Positions 1-7,782 of a stretch of DNA of 64,000 nt are shown here, piece after piece. A program made the position numbers and the translations under genes. This stretch comes from Spongiibacter thalassae (GTDB taxonomy: Bacteria; Pseudomonadota; Gammaproteobacteria; Pseudomonadales; Spongiibacteraceae): contig NZ_JAAWWK010000004.1 of NCBI RefSeq assembly GCF_012272835.1, positions 399,930 to 463,929 of the forward strand, in the 5' to 3' direction. A model generated the notes under the pieces. The model was not told the DNA's origin, made no database searches, and saw only the letters and a list, made by a program, of their open reading frames with translations. The stretch's first letter is position 1, and each line of letters opens with the position of its first letter.

Positions 1-224
1 GCCTCAGCGTGGCGCTGATCCCAGGGGGCATTGGAGCCGAGTTCGCCGGTATAAATGCCGTAAAGCAGGAAGCCCATCATTGTTGCCGCAATGGCGAGTC
101 GTACCCCGAGGGAATTCACCGTGCGCATGGTTTTGCCCTGATCTTTCACCAAAAAGAACAGGCCGCTGAACAGGCTGATGCACAAGGCGATAAACAGCAC
201 AACAATGACGACTTTTATCCACAT
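1..224 (-). CDS. DUF2909 twin-TM small membrane protein (partial)
   Basis: The reading frame starts at an ATG at 224 (MWIKVVIVVLFIALC...) with a purine-rich GGAGACAGG stretch just upstream, and runs off the left edge after about 74 codons. Two hydrophobic segments (roughly residues 3-25 and 43-60) flank a short KDQGKTMRTVNSLGVR loop, the pattern of the DUF2909 family. In related genomes such genes sit beside cytochrome c oxidase genes and SURF1, and SURF1 is divergent here. The molecular role is unknown; a part in oxidase biogenesis is inference from position. Only the C-terminal end is missing. Confidence 0.85.
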   Translation of the reverse strand, partial: MWIKVVIVVLFIALCISLFSGLFFLVKDQGKTMRTVNSLGVRLAIAATMMGFLLYGIYTGELGSNAPWDQRHAE

Positions 225-274
225 AACCTGTCTCCTCGTAAATTTGCCGCAGTATACACAATCGGAACAAATAT

Positions 275-1015
275 ATGGCTGACTCTGCGCCCCGCCTACG
301 CTGGCAACTGGATTGGAAATCGCTGCTGGCGATTGTTCTTATGCTACCGGTATTGCTCAGTCTCGGCTTTTGGCAACTGGAGCGGGCGGCGGAAAAGCAG
401 CGCTTGCTGGACGCCGCTGAGCAGCGTCGGGGTCTGTCCCCCGTCGATGTCAGCAGCCTTGAGGAATACCCGAATTACCGCCCGGTGTTCGCCGAAGGTC
501 GCTTTGACAGTCAGCGCTACTGGTTGTTGGATAATCGAATTCGGCAGGGACGTTTCGGTTATGAGATAATCGCGCTCCTGAAATTGACCGACGGTCGGCA
601 CCTATTGGTCGAGCGTGGTTGGATAGCCGCCGATCCGTCGCGACAAACACTGCCGAAGGTGGATTTTCCCGAGGGTATTCAGCGTGTAGAGGGCGAGTTA
701 TACCGCTCGCTGGAAACGCCTTACAGCCTCGGCGAAGTGGATCAGCAGCACTGGCCGCGCCGTCGTCAGTGGTTTGATTATGACCGCGCCGCTGAAGACG
801 TGGATTCGCTGCTGCCGACAATTTTGCGCCTGAGCGAGCACAGCCCAGGGGCTCTGCGAACCGATCGTCTGTTGATTAACGTATCGCCGCAAAAGCATCG
901 GGGCTATGCCGTTCAGTGGTTTGCGATGGCCGCAGTGCTTGGTGTGATCTTTATTATCCGTAACAGTAATATTCTCACGCGGCGTAAGCCGAGTGCCGAG
1001 GAGAGCAAGCGATGA
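275..1015 (+). CDS. SURF1 family cytochrome oxidase biogenesis protein
   Basis: 246 residues with the SURF1 architecture: an N-terminal membrane helix (about 17-36, ending in GFWQLERAAEK), a periplasmic domain with the conserved RGW motif (VERGWIAAD, about residue 112), and a second helix near the C-terminus (about 209-230). SURF1 proteins help insert haem A into subunit I of aa3-type oxidases. The gene overlaps the next one by 4 bases (ATGA) and heads an operon with ctaA, ctaB and sco, which fits this role. It is divergent from the DUF2909 gene, so the promoter lies in the short 225-274 gap. Confidence 0.93.
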   Translation: MADSAPRLRWQLDWKSLLAIVLMLPVLLSLGFWQLERAAEKQRLLDAAEQRRGLSPVDVSSLEEYPNYRPVFAEGRFDSQRYWLLDNRIRQGRFGYEIIALLKLTDGRHLLVERGWIAADPSRQTLPKVDFPEGIQRVEGELYRSLETPYSLGEVDQQHWPRRRQWFDYDRAAEDVDSLLPTILRLSEHSPGALRTDRLLINVSPQKHRGYAVQWFAMAAVLGVIFIIRNSNILTRRKPSAEESKR

Positions 1016-1629
1016 CATCTGAAGGGTCTGCTACCGGAAAAAAACAACTTACCGTCATTCTGGCGATACCCATTGTGGTTATCGCCTTGTCGAGTTTGTT
1101 ATTTGTGCTGGCACAGAAAAATATCCTCAACTTCTCGACGGTGAATCGCGGCACCCTTATTGTGCCGCCGGTGCAGATGGAAGAACTCCATCTTAAGCGC
1201 ACTGATGGCAGTGAGTTTTTATTCGATCAGGTCGATTCAAAATGGGTATGGGCGGTGGTTGGCGGACAGACGTGTACGGGCCCCTGTGAGCGTATGCTTT
1301 ATCTCACCCGCCAGACCCATGTTGCCCTGGGTAAAAAAACCGGACGAGTCGAGCGTGTTTATATCGCGCTGGATGGTCGGATTTCAGCGGAGTTGCGGGA
1401 TTTTCTCGAGGCGGAGCATAGCGATTTAACCGTACTCTATGCCGACGGCCCGGACTACATGCAGGCGCTGTCTCATATGTCGGCGTCGCCGCGGGATGAT
1501 CGAAGCTTTTATGTGATTGACCCGCTCGGCTGGATGATGATGGCCTACCGTGCCCAGGACACCGAGCAGGATACGCTGACCGCCTTGGGTAAGGATGTAT
1601 TGAAGGATATGAAGCGCCTGCTTAAGTAG
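1012..1629 (+). CDS. Membrane-anchored thioredoxin-like CxxxC protein of oxidase operon
   Basis: 205 residues: one membrane anchor (about 15-35) followed by a periplasmic domain with a CTGPC motif at residues 88-92. The CxxxC spacing is that of SCO copper chaperones, and the C-terminal half (SFYVIDPLGWMMMAY) resembles the late strand of a thioredoxin fold. Comparable unnamed proteins are annotated beside SURF1 and ctaA in related bacteria. A role in copper or thiol chemistry during oxidase assembly is inference. I do not see a clear counterpart of the SCO metal-binding histidine. It overlaps SURF1 by 4 bases and precedes ctaA by 26 bases. Confidence 0.7.
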   Translation: MTSEGSATGKKQLTVILAIPIVVIALSSLLFVLAQKNILNFSTVNRGTLIVPPVQMEELHLKRTDGSEFLFDQVDSKWVWAVVGGQTCTGPCERMLYLTRQTHVALGKKTGRVERVYIALDGRISAELRDFLEAEHSDLTVLYADGPDYMQALSHMSASPRDDRSFYVIDPLGWMMMAYRAQDTEQDTLTALGKDVLKDMKRLLK

Positions 1630-1655
1630 TGCGCCGCTGGAAATGGTAAAACATC

Positions 1656-2708
1656 ATGATGCAATTGTTTAATCAGCCTGAACTGCGCAAGCCCGGTTTT
1701 CGCCTTGCGTTTTGTGCGTGTCTCGTCGCGGTTATCGTACTGGGTATGGGAGTATTCACTCGACTTGCCGACGCGGGATTGGGGTGTCCGGACTGGCCGG
1801 GCTGCTACGGTCATATCCTCTGGCCGAATGAAGAACACGAAGTTGCCCGGGCGAATGAAGCGTTTCCCCACGCGCCTGTTGAGCACGATAAAACCTGGCC
1901 GGAGATGATTCATCGTTATCTGGCGACCAGTCTGGGCTTGTTTACCATTGCCCTGCTGGTCCTCGCGGTGCGCCATCGAGGGCCACAACAGCCGCTCAAA
2001 CTGCCAATATTTTTGCTCGGCTTTATTATTTTGCAGGGCATGTTTGGCATGTGGACGGTAACGCTCAAGCTGTGGCCCCAGGTTGTCACCGCCCACCTTC
2101 TGGGCGGCTTTACCACACTCAGTTTGCTGTGGTTGCTCACGCTCAGGCTGAATAACCACCGTTGGCAGGTGCCGGCAATTGGCGAGGCGCGGCTGCGTTC
2201 GTTGCGTCGCTTTGCGGTGGTGGCCCTTGTGGTAGTGACCGCGCAAATCGCCCTGGGCGGATGGACAACGTCGAACTATGCGGCCATCGCCTGCCCGGAT
2301 TTCCCCCATTGTCAGGGTGCCTGGTTACCGCCGATGGATTTTGCCAGCGGCTTTAATATTGGCCAGCATGTGGGCCCAAACTACCTTGGCGGCATCATGG
2401 ATAACGACGCTCGAGTGGCGATTCATGTCAGCCACCGAATTGGCGCCATCTTCACCGCAATAGTGCTGCTGTTTATGTTTGTGCGCTTGCGCGGACTCGG
2501 CCATATGGCGGCGAACCGAATGTCCTGGGTGCTGTTGGTGGTGCTGATCGGACAAATACTGCTGGGTGTCAGCAATATTGTGTTCAGTTTTCCTATCGCG
2601 GTCGCTGTGGCTCACAACCTCGTGGGTGCGCTGTTGCTGTTGGTGGTAGTGAGTGCCAACTATTTTCTGTTCACCGCCGAGGTGAATCGCGGAGGTGTAC
2701 GTTTATGA
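1656..2708 (+). CDS. ctaA: Haem A synthase CtaA (COX15 family)
   Basis: 350 residues with about eight membrane helices. The N-terminal motif [21 protein letters not shown] and the later paired copy [17 protein letters not shown] show the internal duplication of the COX15/CtaA family; histidines such as in EMIHRY and HVSHRIGA are candidate haem ligands. The enzyme oxidises the methyl group of haem O to make haem A for cytochrome c oxidase, in the inner membrane. The stop overlaps the ctaB start by 4 bases, so the two steps of haem A synthesis are translationally coupled. Confidence 0.95.
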   Translation: MMQLFNQPELRKPGFRLAFCACLVAVIVLGMGVFTRLADAGLGCPDWPGCYGHILWPNEEHEVARANEAFPHAPVEHDKTWPEMIHRYLATSLGLFTIALLVLAVRHRGPQQPLKLPIFLLGFIILQGMFGMWTVTLKLWPQVVTAHLLGGFTTLSLLWLLTLRLNNHRWQVPAIGEARLRSLRRFAVVALVVVTAQIALGGWTTSNYAAIACPDFPHCQGAWLPPMDFASGFNIGQHVGPNYLGGIMDNDARVAIHVSHRIGAIFTAIVLLFMFVRLRGLGHMAANRMSWVLLVVLIGQILLGVSNIVFSFPIAVAVAHNLVGALLLLVVVSANYFLFTAEVNRGGVRL

Positions 2709-3628
2709 ATCAGGTTGCCAATGAAGAAGGTCGCGTTAGCTGGCGCGACTACTACGAACTGTGCAAGCCCAATGTTGTATTGCTTATGTTGCTGACCTCG
2801 GTGATTGGCATGTTTATGTCAGTGCCGGGAATGGTGCCGTGGAAGGTGCTGATTCTGGGCAACCTCGGAATTGCTCTGTGTGCGGCGTCGGCCGCTGCGG
2901 TCAACCATTTGGTAGATCGTCGCATCGACCTGGAAATGGCGCGGACCCATAACCGCCCCATCGCCCAGGGTCGGCTAAGCACCCTGCAGGCGGCAACCTT
3001 TGCTGCGATTCTCGGCGGGCTTGGCATGGCCATTTTGCTGATTGAGATCAACGCCTTGACGGCCTGGCTGACCCTGGCTTCCCTGCTGGGCTACGCGGTG
3101 GTGTATACCCTCTATCTGAAGCGAGCCACGCCGCAAAATATCGTGATCGGAGGCATTGCCGGGGCCGCCCCGCCCCTGCTGGGGTGGACGGCGGTGACCA
3201 ACGAAGTGCACGGTCACGCGCTGCTGCTGGTGCTGATTATTTTTGTGTGGACGCCCCCTCACTTCTGGGCCCTCGCGATTCACCGTCGCGACGACTATGC
3301 CAAGGTGGATATTCCGATGTTGCCGGTCACCCACGGCATTGGCTACACCAAGCTGCATACGCTGCTGTATACCATCCTGTTGTTTGTGGTCACCCTGCTC
3401 CCCTTCGCTACGGGCCTGAGTGGTTCGCTGTATTTGCTCGGCGCGGTGTGTCTGGGTGCAGGTTTTATCTATTGGGCCATTGTGCTGCTGCGGGGAAAAG
3501 ACCCGAAAGCTCCCATGGCAACATTCAAATATTCGATTATTTATCTTATGGCGTTATTTGTGGTGATGTTGCTCGACCACTATATGTTACCCGCCACGAT
3601 AATCTACGAGGTGCCTGGCTATGAGTAA
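2705..3628 (+). CDS. ctaB: Protoheme IX farnesyltransferase (haem O synthase)
   Basis: 307 residues, polytopic, of the UbiA prenyltransferase superfamily. The Mg-prenyl-diphosphate motif is visible as [19 protein letters not shown] (around residue 65), and a second acidic loop follows in [16 protein letters not shown]. It transfers farnesyl to haem b to give haem O, the substrate of the preceding ctaA product. It overlaps ctaA by 4 bases and the SCO gene by 8 bases. The symbols cyoE and ctaB are both used for this family; the CtaA neighbourhood favours ctaB. Confidence 0.95.
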   Translation: MNQVANEEGRVSWRDYYELCKPNVVLLMLLTSVIGMFMSVPGMVPWKVLILGNLGIALCAASAAAVNHLVDRRIDLEMARTHNRPIAQGRLSTLQAATFAAILGGLGMAILLIEINALTAWLTLASLLGYAVVYTLYLKRATPQNIVIGGIAGAAPPLLGWTAVTNEVHGHALLLVLIIFVWTPPHFWALAIHRRDDYAKVDIPMLPVTHGIGYTKLHTLLYTILLFVVTLLPFATGLSGSLYLLGAVCLGAGFIYWAIVLLRGKDPKAPMATFKYSIIYLMALFVVMLLDHYMLPATIIYEVPGYE

Positions 3629-4286
3629 TACCGACGGTTCCCATTCGCAGAAGCAAAAGCGCGGCATTCGCGCCACCGTGATTTGCATTGTGGTTATCTC
3701 CTCATTTTTGGTGGGTAGTTTCTTCTACGCCTTTACCAAAGCTCGAGTAATGACCCGCGATGAGCTGCGTGACCAAGGGGCCTATCTTTACGAGAACCCT
3801 CGGTTGATTCCCGGCTTTAGTCTGCTTGATGAGCGCGGTGCGACTATTACCCCGGAAGACCTGAAGGGTAAGTGGAATCTGCTGTTTTTTGGCTTTACCT
3901 ATTGCCCGGATATTTGCCCAACCACCCTGGCGCAAATGAAGCTGTTTTATCAGGAGTTGGAGCCAGAGGTACAGGCCAATACCCAGATCTGGTTAGCCAG
4001 TGTTGATCCCGCCAGAGACACGCCGGAGCAGTTGAAGAATTACCTGGAATTTTTCCATCCGAGTTTCAAGGGCATTACCGGGGATTTTCTGGAAATCCAT
4101 CGTTTTGCTACGGCATTGAATATTCCCTTTGCCAAAGTGCCCGGTGGCGGCGCCGATTATCTGGTTGAGCACAGCGCCAATATTGCACTGGTGAATCCCC
4201 AGGGGCACTCCCAGGGCTTCTTCAAGGCGCCTCTGAATATCAGTAAGTTAAAGACGACCTACCTGACCATTCGCGAACACTACTGA
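3621..4286 (+). CDS. SCO1/SenC family copper chaperone
   Basis: 221 residues: a single N-terminal membrane helix (about 18-38) and a thioredoxin-like domain with the SCO copper motif in [15 protein letters not shown] and the third ligand histidine in [15 protein letters not shown] proteins deliver copper to the CuA centre of cytochrome oxidase subunit II or act as thiol reductases for it. It is the last gene of the SURF1-ctaA-ctaB unit and overlaps ctaB by 8 bases. Its 3' end overlaps convergent znuB by 7 bases, leaving no room for a terminator between them. Confidence 0.95.
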   Translation: MSNTDGSHSQKQKRGIRATVICIVVISSFLVGSFFYAFTKARVMTRDELRDQGAYLYENPRLIPGFSLLDERGATITPEDLKGKWNLLFFGFTYCPDICPTTLAQMKLFYQELEPEVQANTQIWLASVDPARDTPEQLKNYLEFFHPSFKGITGDFLEIHRFATALNIPFAKVPGGGADYLVEHSANIALVNPQGHSQGFFKAPLNISKLKTTYLTIREHY

Positions 4287-5080
4287 TTGCTGACACGCCG
4301 CGCCCCCGGGGCGAAGTGGCTGATAATAAAGATCAGGCCGGCGGTGAGGACAATGCTGGGGCCAGCGGGGCTGTCAAAGTGCCAGGCGGCGCCAAGACCG
4401 ATCAACACCGCGACCATGCCGACCAGCGCCGCGAGCAGTGCCGACTGCTCGGGGCTGCGGGCGAGCCGCCCGGCGGCTGAGGCTGGAATAATCAGCATGG
4501 CGCTGATCAGCAGGACACCAACGATCTTCATCGCTACCGCCACAGTGGCCGCAATCAGCAACATGAGCAGCAGTCGCAGCCGCTGTACCTTCACCCCTTC
4601 CACTGCGGCGAGTTCTGCGTGGGCAATCATCGACAACAGGTCGCCCCAGAATATCACCAGCAATACCAGTGCCGCGCCACCGATGGCCGCAAGCAGGTAA
4701 AGGTCGTCGCGCATGACCGCCAGCAGGTCGCCAAACAAAAACGCGTTGAGGTCGAACCCCGGGCCGTCGATAAATGACAGGCAGACCAGTCCCAGTGCCA
4801 GGCTGCTGTGAGACAGAATACCGAGCAGACTGTCGAGGCTGGTGTTCCGCCAGAGTTGCAGGGCGAATAAGGAGCTGGCGATCAGCAGACAGGCCAGCAA
4901 CACCGCCAGCTGAATATCGATCTGCAGGCTGAGGCCCAGTGCCACCCCTAGCAGCGCGGAATGGGCCAGAGTGTCACCGTAGTAGGCCATGCGCTGCCAG
5001 GTGACCAATACCCCCAGAGGGCCGCAGATGGCCGCGAGAATCAAGCCGGCAATGCCAGCATATAACAGAATATCAATCAT
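4280..5080 (-). CDS. znuB: Zinc ABC transporter permease ZnuB
   Basis: 266 residues with about seven or eight hydrophobic helices, of the ABC-3 metal permease family. The stretch LSMIAHAELAAVEGVKVQRL carries the cytoplasmic coupling loop typical of ZnuB/AdcB. It forms the membrane channel for zinc brought by ZnuA and powered by ZnuC. The start overlaps the end of znuC (ATGATTGA), indicating coupled translation in a zur-znuC-znuB operon. Confidence 0.95.
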   Translation of the reverse strand: MIDILLYAGIAGLILAAICGPLGVLVTWQRMAYYGDTLAHSALLGVALGLSLQIDIQLAVLLACLLIASSLFALQLWRNTSLDSLLGILSHSSLALGLVCLSFIDGPGFDLNAFLFGDLLAVMRDDLYLLAAIGGAALVLLVIFWGDLLSMIAHAELAAVEGVKVQRLRLLLMLLIAATVAVAMKIVGVLLISAMLIIPASAAGRLARSPEQSALLAALVGMVAVLIGLGAAWHFDSPAGPSIVLTAGLIFIISHFAPGARRVSNQ

Positions 5081-5849
5081 GGTGGTGGCCGCTATGATCG
5101 CAGTGATCCGAAGGCTGGATGACTTCGCCGTGCATATCGTGCTGGTGGTCGTGATCGTGCTGATACAGTGCGATGGCCTCGGCGTGGCGGCGACCGAACA
5201 GAGACAGGTACTCCGGGTCGTTGCTGACAGTTTCCGGGTGCCCGTGGCAGCAAATATGCTGGTTCAGGCAGATCACGGTGTCGGTTTGTGCCATCACCCA
5301 GTGCAGGTCGTGGGACACCATCAGCACCGCACAGTCGAGATCGTCCCGCAGCTTGCCGATCAACTCGTAAAGGGCGGTTTGTCCGGTAATATCTACCCCT
5401 TGGGCGGGTTCGTCCAACACCAGTAATTCGGGTTGCGCCAGCAACGCCCGGCTCAGCAGCACACGCTGGGTTTCTCCGCCGGAAATATCGTGTAGCGGAC
5501 GGTCGGCCAGGTGGGAGATGCCGGCTCGCTGCAGTGCGTCCTTGATAGAGGTGCGACGGTTATTGGCCATGCGCAGAAAGCGGCTGACGCTGATGGGAAT
5601 CAGCGGGTTCAGACTGAGTTTTTGCGGCATATAGCCTACGCGCAGATGAGGGCGTCGTTGCACCTCTCCCTGGTCACAGTTTCGCAGGCCCAGCGCCACC
5701 CGCAGCAGTGTGCTCTTGCCGGCGCCATTGGGGCCGATCACCGTCATGATCTGCCCACGGCTCAGGCTCAGGTTGATGTTGGACAGCAAGGTGTTGCTAC
5801 CCTGTTGTGCCGACACATTACGCAGCTGCAGCAGGGCCTGTTCAGTCAT
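5073..5849 (-). CDS. znuC: Zinc ABC transporter ATP-binding protein ZnuC
   Basis: 258 residues from the ATG at 5849, which overlaps the zur stop by 8 bases; an in-frame GTG lies 12 bases upstream. Walker A (GPNGAGKST), ABC signature (SGGETQRVL) and Walker B (LLVLDEPAQGVD) are all present, with the switch histidine in VSHDLHW. The C-terminus is strongly histidine-rich (HDHDHQHDMHG, then DHCDHSGHHHD), as in many ZnuC proteins, and may sense or buffer zinc. It supplies ATP-driven energy for zinc import with ZnuA and ZnuB. Confidence 0.96.
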   Translation of the reverse strand: MTEQALLQLRNVSAQQGSNTLLSNINLSLSRGQIMTVIGPNGAGKSTLLRVALGLRNCDQGEVQRRPHLRVGYMPQKLSLNPLIPISVSRFLRMANNRRTSIKDALQRAGISHLADRPLHDISGGETQRVLLSRALLAQPELLVLDEPAQGVDITGQTALYELIGKLRDDLDCAVLMVSHDLHWVMAQTDTVICLNQHICCHGHPETVSNDPEYLSLFGRRHAEAIALYQHDHDHQHDMHGEVIQPSDHCDHSGHHHD

Positions 5850-6312
5850 TTTGGCCTGCACAGTGTTTGCAGCGACCGACGATTTCCACGCTCTGGCTGT
5901 CGATAGTGAAGTCTTGCTGGCGGGCGGCGGACTGTATCGCTGTGCCTATCCCATCGGCGAGCAATTCCGTGGCGTTATTGCAGTCCTTGCAAATCAGAAA
6001 GTGCCCGGAGTGGCCGTGGCCGGGGTCGTTGCACCCGACAAAGGCATTCAATGAGGCGATGCGATGAATCAAGCCTTGCTCGAGTAAAAAATCGAGGGCG
6101 CGATAAACCGTGGGTGGGGTGCTGCGCCTCTCGCTACGGGCGCTCAGGGATTCCAGCAAGTCATAGGCACCCACGGGCTGGTGGCTGGCCCAGATCAGCT
6201 TGAGAATGTCTGCGCGTATCGGGGTCAGACGTGCGCCGCGCTCGCTGCAGCGATGCCGGGCCATGGCCATTGCGTCGTCAATGCAGCGTTGGTGGTTGTG
6301 ATTCAGGGACAT
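5842..6312 (-). CDS. zur: Zinc uptake regulator Zur (Fur family)
   Basis: 156 residues from the ATG at 6312; an upstream in-frame GTG at 6336 would add eight residues but places the start closer to the operator. It has the Fur-family winged helix (TPIRADILKLIW, then TPPTVYRALDFLLEQGLIHR), a metal region (CNDPGHGHSGHF) and the structural zinc cysteines in two CxxC pairs (CKDC, CKHC). Zur represses zinc uptake genes when zinc is plentiful. It is first in a zur-znuC-znuB operon, divergent from znuA, with a shared operator, so it likely represses itself too. Confidence 0.93.
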   Translation of the reverse strand: MSLNHNHQRCIDDAMAMARHRCSERGARLTPIRADILKLIWASHQPVGAYDLLESLSARSERRSTPPTVYRALDFLLEQGLIHRIASLNAFVGCNDPGHGHSGHFLICKDCNNATELLADGIGTAIQSAARQQDFTIDSQSVEIVGRCKHCAGQND

Positions 6313-6342
6313 GACTGAGAAGGAGCGCTCTTGCACAAGGTT

Positions 6343-6363
6343 TAATGTTATAATATTGCATTA
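6343..6363. promoter_or_regulatory. Zur operator between zur and znuA
   Basis: A 21-base imperfect palindrome, TAATGtTATAATATtgCATTA in form, with outer half-sites TAATG and CATTA. It resembles the gammaproteobacterial Zur box (AATGTTATAatATAACATT type). A TATAAT hexamer (6349-6354) lies inside it on the plus strand, so a bound repressor would block the znuA -10 region. Lower-case bases are mismatches. Confidence 0.85.
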
Positions 6364-6405
6364 ACCGAATCCGCACCACCGTTACTGTCTGGAATTTGAT
6401 GCCTC

Positions 6406-7251
6406 ATGCGCCGTAGTCTGTTTTATGTTCTGGTACTGTCACTGGCCCTGTTTTCAAGCGTCAGTCAGGGGAAGGCCCTGCGGGTCGTGGCAAGCATACA
6501 GCCGCTGGCTCTGTTGGCAGCGGATATAGGTGGTGATGCCATTGAGGTTGAGCTGCTGCAGGCGCCGGGACAGTCGCCCCACGACTTTCAGTTGCGACCG
6601 TCGGATATGAAGCGTCTGGCGGCGGCGGATCTGGTGCTGTGGTTTGGGCCCGCCTTGGAGCACCATCTTGAGCGGCCGCTGCGTCGCTTCAGTGATGCCC
6701 GGGCATTGTACCCCGATGTTGAGCCCGGTGGTGTCGATCCTCACTTCTGGCTGGATGTCGCCGAGGTTGTGTCGGTGACTCGGCAGATCACCTTGCTGCT
6801 GTCCGATCGCCTGCCTTTGCGTAGTGCTTATTTTCACGCCAACGCGGCGCGTTTCGTCAGTGAGTTGCAGGCCTACGACCGTGAGTTGGCGGCGTCACTG
6901 GCGCGTAGCCAGAGTGTGCGGCATTTGTTTCTGCACGATGGCTTTTCGCGGCTGGAGAAGCGCTACGGCTTGCCCCGAGGTGAAGTGGTAGTGTCGGCGG
7001 AAGATCAAATGCCCGGAGCGCGTCACTTGGTCGAGCTGCGCAAGCGGCTGCAGGCTGGAGAGTTTTCCTGTGTGTTTCGCGAACCACAGTATTCGCGCTC
7101 ATTGCTTAATGCGCTGACGCGGGATGTGTCGGTGGTGGTGCTGGAGTTAGACCCATTGGGAAGTGATGTGCGAAAAGCTGACGGCTTTATGGGCTTATAC
7201 CGTCAGCTGGGAAGTACTTTACAGCGCTGTTTTACACCCATTGTGGGTTAA
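6406..7251 (+). CDS. znuA: Zinc ABC transporter substrate-binding protein ZnuA
   Basis: 281 residues with a signal peptide (about 1-23, ending SQGKA). The cluster A-I metal-binding fold is indicated by the zinc histidines in SPHDFQLRPSD, in DPHFWLDVAE, and in LFLHDGF. The charged His/Asp loop found in many ZnuA proteins is absent: after VLWFGPALEHHLERPL the chain runs directly to GGVDPHFW. It captures periplasmic zinc for ZnuBC. It is divergent from zur and follows the Zur palindrome at 6343-6363 by about 40 bases. Confidence 0.94.
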   Translation: MRRSLFYVLVLSLALFSSVSQGKALRVVASIQPLALLAADIGGDAIEVELLQAPGQSPHDFQLRPSDMKRLAAADLVLWFGPALEHHLERPLRRFSDARALYPDVEPGGVDPHFWLDVAEVVSVTRQITLLLSDRLPLRSAYFHANAARFVSELQAYDRELAASLARSQSVRHLFLHDGFSRLEKRYGLPRGEVVVSAEDQMPGARHLVELRKRLQAGEFSCVFREPQYSRSLLNALTRDVSVVVLELDPLGSDVRKADGFMGLYRQLGSTLQRCFTPIVG

Positions 7252-7255
7252 GCGC

Positions 7256-7516
7256 TTACTGGGCGTCGTCGGCGGGAATGGTGAAGGCCGCGAAATCATC
7301 CAGTGATACGCTCAGGCTGGCTGACACGGCGTCCAGAGTTTTTTCCAGAACGCGCTCGGCAGATTCCTTGCTGGCGTAGTTTACCGTTGGGGTGTAGGTT
7401 TCTTCCCCGGATTGATAAGCCAATACCAGCGACTGTTTCGTGCCCACTTCTGGCTCGGCAGCAGTCGCCATGGCACTGGCAACCAAAATCAAGATTGCGC
7501 TGGTAAGTCTTTTCAT
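7256..7516 (-). CDS. Small exported protein of unknown function
   Basis: 86 residues from an ATG at 7516, chosen because AGGAGA sits at ribosome-binding distance upstream and the frame begins with a clean signal peptide (MKRLTSAILILVASAMATAA). The mature part is about 65 residues, acidic, without cysteines, and contains TPTVNYASKESAERVLEKTL. I do not recognise a family. The gene is convergent with znuA (4 bases apart) and divergent from polA, with which it shares an upstream region rich in GTTAC/GTAAC sites. Confidence 0.65.
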   Translation of the reverse strand: MKRLTSAILILVASAMATAAEPEVGTKQSLVLAYQSGEETYTPTVNYASKESAERVLEKTLDAVSASLSVSLDDFAAFTIPADDAQ

Positions 7517-7574
7517 CTCTCTTTCTCCTTTACGGTGGGTCTGCTTGACCCTCACGGAGTGCGTTTGTCACCCC

Positions 7575-7745
7575 GTGTTACATAAGGTAACACAGTGAAT
7601 TCCCGAATAGCTGCTTAATTTTTGTTAATTTCTACGTAACCCGCGGGATATGTGTGCTGCGTCATGTTACCGATGTCACGGTTAGGTAACATTTGTGTTT
7701 CAGTGTCGGCGCCGGAACGATTTACCGTATCGGTGGTCGTGTTAC
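7575..7745. promoter_or_regulatory. Cluster of six GTTAC/GTAAC half-sites upstream of polA
   Basis: Pentamers GTTAC or its complement GTAAC occur at 7577, 7587, 7636, 7666, 7686 and 7741. The first pair forms a perfect inverted repeat with arms GTGTTAC and GTAACAC around ATAAG (7575-7593); a second pair forms ATGTTAC/GTAACAT across 7664-7692. The spacings from the first site (10, 59, 89, 109, 164) are mostly near multiples of a helical turn. This suggests an operator array for an unidentified dimeric regulator in the divergent region between the small exported gene and polA. Confidence 0.5.
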
Positions 7746-7782
7746 ACTCCTCCCCTCTTTTCCGGTTAGTGAACACATTGCA

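Noticed and set aside
4..270. 88-codon minus-strand frame at the left edge
   Set aside because: It overlaps the DUF2909 frame in another register and lacks its membrane pattern; the ATG at 224 frame is the real gene.
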